Source of the DNA: an uncultured Clostridia bacterium
GTDB lineage: Bacteria; Bacillota; Clostridia; Lachnospirales; Lachnospiraceae
Direction: 5' to 3'
DNA length: 64,000 bases
Assembly (NCBI GenBank): GCA_947174885.1
Contig: CAMWKO010000001.1
Location: forward strand, 248,001 to 312,000
Shown here: one piece after another, positions 52,295 to 59,940 of the stretch
Position numbering within the stretch: the stretch's first letter is position 1
Layout of the letters: every line of letters begins with the position of its first letter
The notes under the pieces: generated by a model
The model's input: the letters and a program-made list of their open reading frames with translations, nothing else
What the model was told of the DNA's origin: nothing
Database searches by the model: none
Position numbers and translations under genes: made by a program

Positions 52295-52339
52295 ATTACA
52301 GATAAATGGAAAGATTAAAAGTAGAAATAGAGGATAGAT

Positions 52340-53725
52340 ATGGCTTCAAGAAGAACAGGTGAACTGGACATAATAGCGAATAGCAGAGGTGGCAAAACCA
52401 ACAGGGCTTCTGTAAAGAGTAACACTAAACAATATGAAGAGTATGACAGTGAGTATGAAGATTATACTGTAGACATTGGAGATATTTATGAGGAGGAGCG
52501 ACGGGAAAAAAAGAAAAACCGTCTTAAAAAAAAGAAAAAGAAAAGAAGAAAGATTGCGTTACTGATAGCAGAAATTTTTGCTATAGCTATACTTAGCTTT
52601 GCGTTGGTTATGCTTATAATGCCAAACTCTAAGGCTTGGTTTTTAAGTACTCCTGTAGGAAAATTCTTTATTGGTATATTTGTATCTGAGGAAGATATGG
52701 ATAATATTATTGATAAGGAGTTTAACAGAGGAGATGTGGAAATAAATAGTGGTTTAGATACATCTGCCATGAAGGAATATTATAATATAGCACTTTTTGG
52801 ATTGGATTCGCGTTCAGGAGAAATGGAAGGCGGAGTAAACAGCGACTGTATTATTATTGTAAGTATTAATGAAAAAACCGGAGACGTAAAGATGTGCTCG
52901 GTATATCGTGACAGCTGGGTAAGAGTTGCAAGAAAAGACGGAAGCTGGGAGTATGCACGTGTAAATGGTGCATATTGCTTCGGCGGTGCGCAGGAGGCAG
53001 TAAAGACACTGAATTCAAATTTTGACTTAAATATTTCCGATTATGTATCTATTGATTTTAGTGGATTGGCAAATATTATAGATATGCTGGGAGGCATTGA
53101 TATTACCATAACCGAAGATGAAAGATACTGGCTTAACCAGTACTTAGGTGAAACTCGTATAGTAACAGGAATTGATTCTCCGCTTGTATACAATTCAGGA
53201 AATGTACATTTAAATGGTATTCAGACGGTTGCATTTTGCAGAATCAGAAAGGTATCATTCATAGATGAGGATGGGGTTGTATATAACAACGATTTTGGCA
53301 GAACGGCTAGACAGCGAAGGGTTATAATGAAGCTTGTAGACCTTGCAAAGAATGCAGGTTTGAGTCAGGTTCTGGATATGGCAAATGAAGTATTACAAAG
53401 TGACTTTTTATATACAAGTATTCCATATGATGACATTATAGATTTAATACCTACATTACTTAACTTTAAAATAGCAGGCTCAATAGGGTATCCGTTTACC
53501 TATGACACACCGGAGCGTTTATATTTGGCAGACGGAACAAAACTTGATTATCCGGTAGTTATTACAGGATTATCATATAATAACTATAAATTGCATAGCT
53601 TTTTGTTTAATAATGATAAATATAAACCATCCGATACTGTAAAACAGATAGATGCAACTCTTGAAAGTATGCTGGGATATGAGGAAAAAAGACTTGAAGG
53701 CGATGAGAGTATTGTATTAAAATAG
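52340..53725 (+). CDS. LytR-CpsA-Psr (LCP) ligase, copy 2
   Basis: The 461-residue paralogue has the same layout: a very basic stretch (RREKKKNRLKKKKKKRRK) before one TM near 75-97, then the LCP domain with NIALFGLDSR, VNSDCIIIVSIN, MCSVYRDSWVRV and HLNGIQTVAFCRIRKV. The block QYLGETRIVTGIDSPLVYN is identical in both copies. Differences concentrate in the N-terminus and C-terminus. SD GAGGAT lies 45 nt after copy 1. Confidence 0.92.
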   Translation: MASRRTGELDIIANSRGGKTNRASVKSNTKQYEEYDSEYEDYTVDIGDIYEEERREKKKNRLKKKKKKRRKIALLIAEIFAIAILSFALVMLIMPNSKAWFLSTPVGKFFIGIFVSEEDMDNIIDKEFNRGDVEINSGLDTSAMKEYYNIALFGLDSRSGEMEGGVNSDCIIIVSINEKTGDVKMCSVYRDSWVRVARKDGSWEYARVNGAYCFGGAQEAVKTLNSNFDLNISDYVSIDFSGLANIIDMLGGIDITITEDERYWLNQYLGETRIVTGIDSPLVYNSGNVHLNGIQTVAFCRIRKVSFIDEDGVVYNNDFGRTARQRRVIMKLVDLAKNAGLSQVLDMANEVLQSDFLYTSIPYDDIIDLIPTLLNFKIAGSIGYPFTYDTPERLYLADGTKLDYPVVITGLSYNNYKLHSFLFNNDKYKPSDTVKQIDATLESMLGYEEKRLEGDESIVLK

Positions 53726-53759
53726 AAGTATCAATCAAATATGGAAGCAGAGGGATTGC

Positions 53760-54482
53760 ATGGACAGCAAAGTGAATTTTGTTTTTGGTGAGCCTGATGA
53801 AAATGGGAATATTGAATTTGTATTTGATGATGTGAATAAAGAAATCAAAGAAAATGATATATTAAGTGAAGATAGTGGTAATTGCAGTATAGAAGATGTG
53901 GCAGAAAGCACTGCCTCTGATACAGAGGATTTTGATTTTGAAAAAGCAGCAAAAGGTACAAATGTAAACTTCGTATATGATGAACCGGAAAATAATAGTG
54001 ACGAAGAACGTAAGCACTGGATGTTTATGGAAAATGTCAGACTGGCTCATGAACGTCAGGAAATTGAGGATGAGAGGGAAAAACTGGAGAAAGATAAAAA
54101 GGAATTTGAAAGGTTAAAAAAAGCCAAGGAAAATGAATTGCTTATAAAGGAAAAGCAACTGAAACGCCAGAAGGATTTATTTGATAAGCAGTGGGGGGTA
54201 GTGGAAAAAGAACTCAAAAGAATAGCTTCGGACAAGGATAGAATATCCAGGGAAAAAGCATATATAGAAAGAGAAAAAGCAGCACTTCGTATTGAGCAGA
54301 ATAAAAAACCTGTTGTTAAAAATGGGGCATTTTTTGTGGGTGTAAACAGTGAGGCATCTCTTAAGAGAAGATACCGTGAGCTTATGAAAATTTATCATCC
54401 TGACAGTGGAAATGGTGATGAAGCTACACTGCAATTTATAAATAAAGAATATGAAAACGTCAAAAGAAACTTTACTCATTAG
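53760..54482 (+). CDS. Coiled-coil protein with C-terminal J domain
   Basis: The 240-residue soluble protein begins with two related short segments (VNFVFGEPDENGN and, near residue 73, VNFVYDEPENN), an internal repeat. Residues 90-180 are a Lys/Glu-rich coiled coil. The last 45 residues form a short J domain with SEASLKRRYRELMKIYHPD, where His213-Pro214-Asp215 is the HPD motif that stimulates DnaK-type Hsp70. It is not DnaJ: there is no Gly/Phe or zinc region. It probably recruits Hsp70 to an unknown client. It follows the LCP genes by 34 nt. Confidence 0.8.
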   Translation: MDSKVNFVFGEPDENGNIEFVFDDVNKEIKENDILSEDSGNCSIEDVAESTASDTEDFDFEKAAKGTNVNFVYDEPENNSDEERKHWMFMENVRLAHERQEIEDEREKLEKDKKEFERLKKAKENELLIKEKQLKRQKDLFDKQWGVVEKELKRIASDKDRISREKAYIEREKAALRIEQNKKPVVKNGAFFVGVNSEASLKRRYRELMKIYHPDSGNGDEATLQFINKEYENVKRNFTH

Positions 54483-54490
54483 ATTAGACT

Positions 54491-54622
54491 TCAATGTCTG
54501 TTGTTTTCTTGAGTTTCCGTATTTTTTATTTTTAGCTTACATCGTTATGATGGTGTAAGCTAAAAATAAAAATACGGAAACTCAAGCTGTTGCTTTATAT
54601 AATTTAAAACAACAGACATTGA
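54491..54622. terminator. Terminator-like hairpin split by a MITE-like insertion
   Basis: A perfect 17-bp inverted repeat (54491-54507 and 54606-54622) flanks copy 3 of the palindromic element. Removing the element and one 10-bp direct repeat restores a compact hairpin with a 9-nt AT loop. It follows the J-domain gene and probably served as its terminator. Confidence 0.6.
54508..54586. mobile_element. MITE-like palindromic element, copy 3
   Basis: This 79-bp element has arms CTTGAGTTTCCGTATTTTT and their complement ending CTCAAG, plus the inner hairpin AGCTTACATC/GGTGTAAGCT shared with copy 1. Direct repeats CTGTTGTTTT (54498-54507) and CTGTTGCTTT (54587-54596) abut it (9 of 10 identical). 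It is nearly one continuous stem when folded. Confidence 0.8.
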
Positions 54623-54756
54623 AACACAGTAATAGAATAGAGTTTCTTTTTTATTCACTGTTAAAACACAGATTCATCACAAATAGACATTATTATATAG
54701 AAAATGTAATAGCTTTTACAGTAGCCTATATTAAAAAACAGGATTTGGAGGTATAT

Positions 54757-56223
54757 ATGGAAGATAATAAAAATCAATTCGAAAATGCAAATATTATGGG
54801 GAATGATATTGAGAACACAAATATTGCAAATGATAATGTTATAAGTAATGCTGACATGAACAGTAGTGAAGTCCATAGTGGAACGGAGGATGCAGGGAAT
54901 AATACACAGTATTCTTACTATCAGGTGCCTCAGGGTGAGATGCCGGTAAAGAATTCTAAAGCTAAGAAGAAGAAAAAAGCAAAGAAGCCGATGACCTTTG
55001 GAAAAGTATTTGCTACAGGTGTTGCATTTATGCTTGTAACAGTGCTTTTAAATAGTGCAATACTATATGGAGTATTAAATTATTTTGATTTTGGAAAAGG
55101 CAGTCAAAATGGAAAAAGTATTATGGTAGGTACTACTCTTTCAACCGGTACGGTAGGCACCTCTGATGTAGATGTAAATGGAATCAGAGTAAATAATACT
55201 TCAGACTATACAGTTGCAGATATAGCAAAGCTTGTAAAACCATCAGTTGTATCCATTACAAACACATCTATTGTTAACCAGAAATACAATCCATTTTATG
55301 GTGGAAGCGGACAATATCAGGTACAGGGAGCAGGCTCAGGTATTATTATAGGCATGAATGAAAAAGAACTTCTTATAGTTACAAACAATCATGTAGTAGA
55401 GGATTCGGTCGGACTTTCTGTACAGTTTATAAATGATAGCATTATTGATACAGCTTATGTAAAGGGAACAAATACATCAAATGATATAGCTATAGTAGGT
55501 GTACCTTTAGAGGATATAGAGGAAGATACCCTTAGTGCTATTAAGATAGCTACATTAGGAAACTCGGATGCTTTAGAAGAAGGTGACCAGGTAGTAGCCA
55601 TTGGAAATGCACTGGGTTATGGTCAGTCAGTTACTGTTGGATATATTAGTGCAAAAAATAGAAATATTACTGTAGATGGCAATGATATGGTAGTTATACA
55701 GACAGATGCTGCCATAAATGGTGGTAACAGTGGTGGTGCTCTTATTAACATGAAGGGTGAAGTGATAGGAATCAATGTTGCAAAATCGAGCAGTTCGAAT
55801 TTGTCTTCTACTTCCGTAGAGGGTATGGGATATGCAATACCTATATCAGATGCAACATCAATTATTACAAAACTGATGAATATTGAAAATAAAGAAAAAT
55901 ATTCAGAGGAAGAAAGAGGATATTTAGGCATTACAAGTATAACTGTAGACACTCAAACAGCAGGGGACTATAATATTCCGATTGGAGCATATGTAAGAAG
56001 TGTTTCTGAAAACGGACCGGCTGATAAGGCAGGAATAACGGCAGGCAGCGTCATTGTAGCGGTGGATGATTATGAAATATCAACAGCTGATGAACTGGTA
56101 GAGGAGTTATCATACTACAAAGCAGGAGATACAGTTAAGATTAAGGTATATGTACCTGATGGCAGAGAGTATACTGAAAAAGATATTGAGATAACACTTA
56201 CAAGCAAACAGGCAGTTGATTAA
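54757..56223 (+). CDS. HtrA/DegP-family membrane serine protease
   Basis: The 488-residue protease has a cytoplasmic Asn-rich N-terminus, a Lys-rich stretch, one TM near residues 82-105, a trypsin-like domain and one PDZ domain. The catalytic triad is His212 in VTNNHVVED, Asp243 in SNDIAIVGV and Ser325 in GGNSGGALIN. The PDZ begins near GYLGITSI (388). The frame is open back to 54619, through the palindromic element's flank, but only the ATG at 54757 has an SD (GGAG). It acts in quality control of exported proteins, often under envelope stress. Confidence 0.92.
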   Translation: MEDNKNQFENANIMGNDIENTNIANDNVISNADMNSSEVHSGTEDAGNNTQYSYYQVPQGEMPVKNSKAKKKKKAKKPMTFGKVFATGVAFMLVTVLLNSAILYGVLNYFDFGKGSQNGKSIMVGTTLSTGTVGTSDVDVNGIRVNNTSDYTVADIAKLVKPSVVSITNTSIVNQKYNPFYGGSGQYQVQGAGSGIIIGMNEKELLIVTNNHVVEDSVGLSVQFINDSIIDTAYVKGTNTSNDIAIVGVPLEDIEEDTLSAIKIATLGNSDALEEGDQVVAIGNALGYGQSVTVGYISAKNRNITVDGNDMVVIQTDAAINGGNSGGALINMKGEVIGINVAKSSSSNLSSTSVEGMGYAIPISDATSIITKLMNIENKEKYSEEERGYLGITSITVDTQTAGDYNIPIGAYVRSVSENGPADKAGITAGSVIVAVDDYEISTADELVEELSYYKAGDTVKIKVYVPDGREYTEKDIEITLTSKQAVD

Positions 56224-56249
56224 AAATAATATTAGTAAGAATAGTCAGG

Positions 56250-56292
56250 ACCCTCTTGTATTGGAAATATAAATCCAATACAAGAGGGTTTA
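56250..56292 (+). terminator. Terminator after htrA-like gene
   Basis: A 16-bp perfect stem (56250-56265 with 56274-56289) is followed by a short TTTA. The stem is strong and the T tract weak. Confidence 0.6.
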
Positions 56293-56301
56293 TAGTTTAG
56301 C

Positions 56302-56330
56302 TTTACCAATAAATAAAAATAATGTATAAT
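56302..56330 (+). promoter_or_regulatory. Possible promoter of the ClpX-like gene
   Basis: TTTACC (56302-56307), a 17-bp spacer and TATAAT (56325-56330). The leader would be about 145 nt. The -35 match is weak. Confidence 0.4.
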
Positions 56331-56482
56331 TGCTGTGTTATTATTTCTTATGTTAAAATAAGGAATAATAGGAAGGTTTTTAGAGTTTAAAAACTAATCT
56401 ATAAATGTTAGAATTGGTATGAAGAAATGCTGATACATTTATAATACACACATATATAGTATAGAAAAGAGAGGATATATAA

Positions 56483-58033
56483 GTGTCAAAAGAATATAAT
56501 GATGATGAATACGAAAAAATATGTTATCTTTGCAGAAGACAGGAGAGCAAGGCCGGAAAAATGATTACTTTACCCGGGAATATTCATGTATGTGCAGATT
56601 GTATGCAAAATACGATGAATTCTCTTATCTCATCAGGTATGATGGATGGTGATATTGACGAAATGCAGGATATGATGAATGCTATGAGTATTTTTCCGGG
56701 TATGGGTGTTGCTGTTTCCAACGAAAATAAAAAAACAGCGAAAAAATCTGATGCTTCAGAGGCAGCAGAAGCAGAAAATGGTGAAGTGATAGAGTCTGAT
56801 GAGTCAGAAGACAGAGAGAATGAGGAGGAGAGAGAAAAGAAGTCAAAGAGAACGGCAAATATCAGCTTCATAAATCTTGGTGAGATGATGGGCGATTTCC
56901 AAAGAAGACCAAAGATTAAAAAGAAATCAAACAGAAAGCCGGATGAACCGCTTATTGATCTGAAGAAAATTCCGGCACCACACAAAATAAAAGAACAGCT
57001 GGATGAATATGTAATCGGACAGGATTATGCTAAAAAAGTAATGAGTGTAGCCGTATATAATCATTACAAAAGAGTAGCTACCAATACGATGAATGACATA
57101 GAGATTGAAAAGTCAAATATGCTTATGATTGGTCCTACCGGCTGTGGCAAGACATATATTGTAAGGACATTGGCAAAGCTCTTAGATGTACCACTGGCTA
57201 TTGCCGATGCTACATCACTTACAGAGGCAGGCTACATAGGAGATGATATTGAAAGTGTTTTGTCAAAGCTTTTGGCAGCAGCGGACAATGATGTAGAAAA
57301 AGCAGAAACAGGTATTGTATTTATAGATGAAATAGATAAAATTGCTAAAAAGCAGAATACTAACAGCAGAGATGTAAGTGGTGAAGCTGTTCAGCAGGGA
57401 CTATTGAAGCTGCTTGAAGGTAGTGAGATAGAAGTACCGGTTGGTTCTAACAGCAAAAATGCTATGGTTCCGCTTGCAACAATAAATACAAAAAATATAT
57501 TATTCATTTGCGGTGGAGCTTTTCCAAATCTTACTGATATTATTAAGGAGAGACTTAATAAGCAGTCAGCGATTGGATTTCAGGCAGATTTGAAGGATAA
57601 GTATGACAATGATAAGGATTTGCTTAAAAAGGTCACGGTTGAGGATATCAAGAATTTTGGTATGATTCCTGAATTTATAGGGCGTCTGCCTGTACTATTT
57701 ACTTTGGATGGTCTTTCAAGTGAAATGCTTCAGCAGGTATTAAAAGAGCCGAAGAATGCTATATTAAAGCAGTATCAGAAGCTGCTTGAACTTGATGAAG
57801 TACAGTTGGAGTTTGAAGATGAGGCAATAGCAGCCATAGCAGAAAAGGCAATAGAGAAGAAGACAGGTGCAAGGGCACTTAGAGCCATTATAGAAGATTT
57901 TATGCTGGACATTATGTATGAAATACCAAAAGATGATAGTATTGGTAAGGTTATAATTACAAGAGACTATATAGATAACAATGGTTCTCCAAAGATTATT
58001 ATGAGAGGTACAGAGTACGTGGAAACTAACTAA
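56483..58033 (+). CDS. clpX: ClpX-like AAA+ unfoldase
   Basis: The 516-residue protein has the ClpX zinc-binding domain with Cys14, Cys17, Cys37 and Cys40. An unusually long acidic/basic linker of roughly 100 residues follows, then the AAA+ core with Walker A GPTGCGKT (217-224), Walker B FIDEIDK (Asp282-Glu283) and a C-terminal KKTGARALRAIIEDFMLD. ClpX is usually about 420 residues; the extra length is the linker (EAENGEVIESDESEDREN). The pore loop region reads ATSLTEAGYIGDD. No clpP is adjacent, so it may be a second ClpX paralogue. The start is GTG with AGAGAGGA upstream. Confidence 0.85.
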   Translation: MSKEYNDDEYEKICYLCRRQESKAGKMITLPGNIHVCADCMQNTMNSLISSGMMDGDIDEMQDMMNAMSIFPGMGVAVSNENKKTAKKSDASEAAEAENGEVIESDESEDRENEEEREKKSKRTANISFINLGEMMGDFQRRPKIKKKSNRKPDEPLIDLKKIPAPHKIKEQLDEYVIGQDYAKKVMSVAVYNHYKRVATNTMNDIEIEKSNMLMIGPTGCGKTYIVRTLAKLLDVPLAIADATSLTEAGYIGDDIESVLSKLLAAADNDVEKAETGIVFIDEIDKIAKKQNTNSRDVSGEAVQQGLLKLLEGSEIEVPVGSNSKNAMVPLATINTKNILFICGGAFPNLTDIIKERLNKQSAIGFQADLKDKYDNDKDLLKKVTVEDIKNFGMIPEFIGRLPVLFTLDGLSSEMLQQVLKEPKNAILKQYQKLLELDEVQLEFEDEAIAAIAEKAIEKKTGARALRAIIEDFMLDIMYEIPKDDSIGKVIITRDYIDNNGSPKIIMRGTEYVETN

Positions 58034-58043
58034 TGTTTCCACG
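58018..58043. terminator. Hairpin shared by two convergent gene ends
   Basis: CGTGGAAAC (58018-58026) and GTTTCCACG (58035-58043) form a perfect 9-bp stem that spans the stop codons of the ClpX-like gene and of the opposing subtilase gene. It lacks T tracts but may slow polymerase or protect both mRNA ends. Confidence 0.4.
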
Positions 58044-59729
58044 CATTACCTCAAAGGCATCATAGATATTAAGGGCGCCATATCCCCATTCGATATTAGG
58101 ATACTGGTTGTAAGGAAAGCGTGTGGCGCCACGAATAATATAGCTTTTAATATCATTATTCTTTAATTCTTTATTATTTCCACGGGTTATTCCCCAAGTT
58201 TGAAATTGTGAAGCTGCTCCGGCAGTCAGTGCCGCCGAAACACTGCTTCCTGATTTTACAGTATATCTGCCGCCTGTACTAGGCCCCAGAATATTTACAC
58301 CGGGAGCTACAATATCGGGTTTGATGTTTCCGGTTCGTGTAAAGCCGCGACTTGATGATACGTATATTCCGTTAGTGTAAGAATCATAGGTTGCTACTGT
58401 TATAGGTCCGGGTGATGCAGACGGAGCAGTTAATGTGATTTCAGGACTTGAGCGCAGGAAGTAAGTATCATCATATACAAAGGCAGAGATAGGTAACCAG
58501 GAGTTGAAGGTACCGGCAGTATTATTTTCTCCATAGACGCTTATACGCCATATGCCTGTGCTCGGATTTATAAATCTAAGTAAGATAAGCTCGCAACCGG
58601 AAGCTGATTCAACCAGCTTATATTCCACCTGTAGTACTGTTTGCTCAAACAGAAAGGTATAGTTCTCGCTTGTATTGAGTCTTGGAGGTATTCTGGTTAT
58701 GGTTTCACCTGACGGAGAGGTGACGGCTATAGAAAAGATTTGAGGATTCTGTCCCCAAATTTCCATATAAAGTCCCGATTGTCTTTCGTCTATACGAAGT
58801 TCTATTACATCAGGGGTATTGTTGTTCATAACACTGCCTGCAAAGTGAAGTCTTTTATTTCCTTCATTACCCATGGAAATGCAGACTGCAGTATTTGTAT
58901 CCTCTGTAAGCCTATTAAGAGTAAATGCAAGATTTCCTACTCCGTTATGGTCTCCACGATTACTTCCAAGAACCATGATAATAGTAAGAGGTTTAGATTG
59001 CTCCTGTTGCTTTTCAAGTAAATAGCTTATGGCAAACATAATATCATTTTCCTGATAACAGAGAGCATCATCTCTTACAAAATAGTATTCCCTCAAATAG
59101 TTTTTTGCCGGCTTTAGCTTTACTACAATAAGCTCAGCAAGTGGTGCAGCGCCTATAAATCCGGCTTCTATATTTTCACTGCCACAGGCAACACCTGCAA
59201 TAAATGTTCCGTGACCGTTTTCATCAGTTTCAGGAACAATGTTGTAGGGATTTTCTGAACGTATAGCTTCATTTATAATATCATTATTATATTCAGTACC
59301 ATAAAATTGTCCGGCAGGAGGCACACCATCATTGTTTGTCTGATCCCATATGCTGATAATACGACTGTTACCGGATGTATCGAGAAAAGCCTCATGAGTG
59401 TAATCAATTCCCGTATCTATAACACCTATTATGGTTCCCTGTCCTTTTAATTCGAGTACAGGCTGATTCTGAAGCCTCAATATTCCGGCATCCTCCAGTG
59501 GTGATGTGTCTTCGATAGTATATAAGCTTGGTATAGAGGAATACGGATATTTGTTTATTGAAATCGGTTGTACATTATCTAATGGAGCATACATACATAT
59601 ATGATTTGATGCTAAAGGAGCAGTGCATAAACCATTAATATTAGATAAGCTGTCGGGAACAGGAGAAAGACGACGAACTATAAAGTCAGCATAACTCTCT
59701 GAAAGAGCCTGATTTTTACAAGCATCCAT
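58026..59729 (-). CDS. S8 subtilase (Csp-like, no signal peptide)
   Basis: The 567-residue serine protease has Asp105 in IGVIDTGIDYTHEAF, His173 in DENGHGTFIAG, the oxyanion Asn288 in SMGNEGN and Ser496 in SGSSVSAALTAG, all in the usual order. An insertion of about 150 residues (295-450) forms a beta-rich jellyroll-like domain as in the CspA/CspB/CspC group of clostridia. There is no signal peptide, so it is probably cytoplasmic or forespore-located. Its role (spore germination, peptide processing) is unknown here. It overlaps the ClpX-like gene tail to tail by 8 nt. The start has no clear SD. Confidence 0.9.
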   Translation of the reverse strand: MDACKNQALSESYADFIVRRLSPVPDSLSNINGLCTAPLASNHICMYAPLDNVQPISINKYPYSSIPSLYTIEDTSPLEDAGILRLQNQPVLELKGQGTIIGVIDTGIDYTHEAFLDTSGNSRIISIWDQTNNDGVPPAGQFYGTEYNNDIINEAIRSENPYNIVPETDENGHGTFIAGVACGSENIEAGFIGAAPLAELIVVKLKPAKNYLREYYFVRDDALCYQENDIMFAISYLLEKQQEQSKPLTIIMVLGSNRGDHNGVGNLAFTLNRLTEDTNTAVCISMGNEGNKRLHFAGSVMNNNTPDVIELRIDERQSGLYMEIWGQNPQIFSIAVTSPSGETITRIPPRLNTSENYTFLFEQTVLQVEYKLVESASGCELILLRFINPSTGIWRISVYGENNTAGTFNSWLPISAFVYDDTYFLRSSPEITLTAPSASPGPITVATYDSYTNGIYVSSSRGFTRTGNIKPDIVAPGVNILGPSTGGRYTVKSGSSVSAALTAGAASQFQTWGITRGNNKELKNNDIKSYIIRGATRFPYNQYPNIEWGYGALNIYDAFEVMRGNIS

Positions 59730-59828
59730 GAATATTTTACCATAATAATATAGTCATTTAATTATATGCTTAAGTCGTATTTTAAATAACTATCAGAGAG
59801 TCAAAGTATAATTTTTTTAAATAAAATA

Positions 59829-59859
59829 TTGACATTAGAGTTTACTTTAATGTTAAAAT
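59829..59859 (+). promoter_or_regulatory. Promoter of the Dxs-like gene
   Basis: TTGACA (59829-59834) matches consensus, with TAAAAT (59854-59859) after a 19-bp spacer, or TTAAAA one base earlier with 18 bp. Confidence 0.5.
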
Positions 59860-59940
59860 GATTATATCAAAAAATGCCATAGCTTTGCTGTGTTGCAGGG
59901 TATTTGAATAAAAAGTTTTGTTAAAATTAAGGAGGAAAGT

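Noticed and set aside
54619..54756. N-terminal extension of the HtrA-like protease
   Set aside because: The extra frame begins in the flank of the MITE-like insertion and has no ribosome-binding site; the ATG at 54757 has GGAG.
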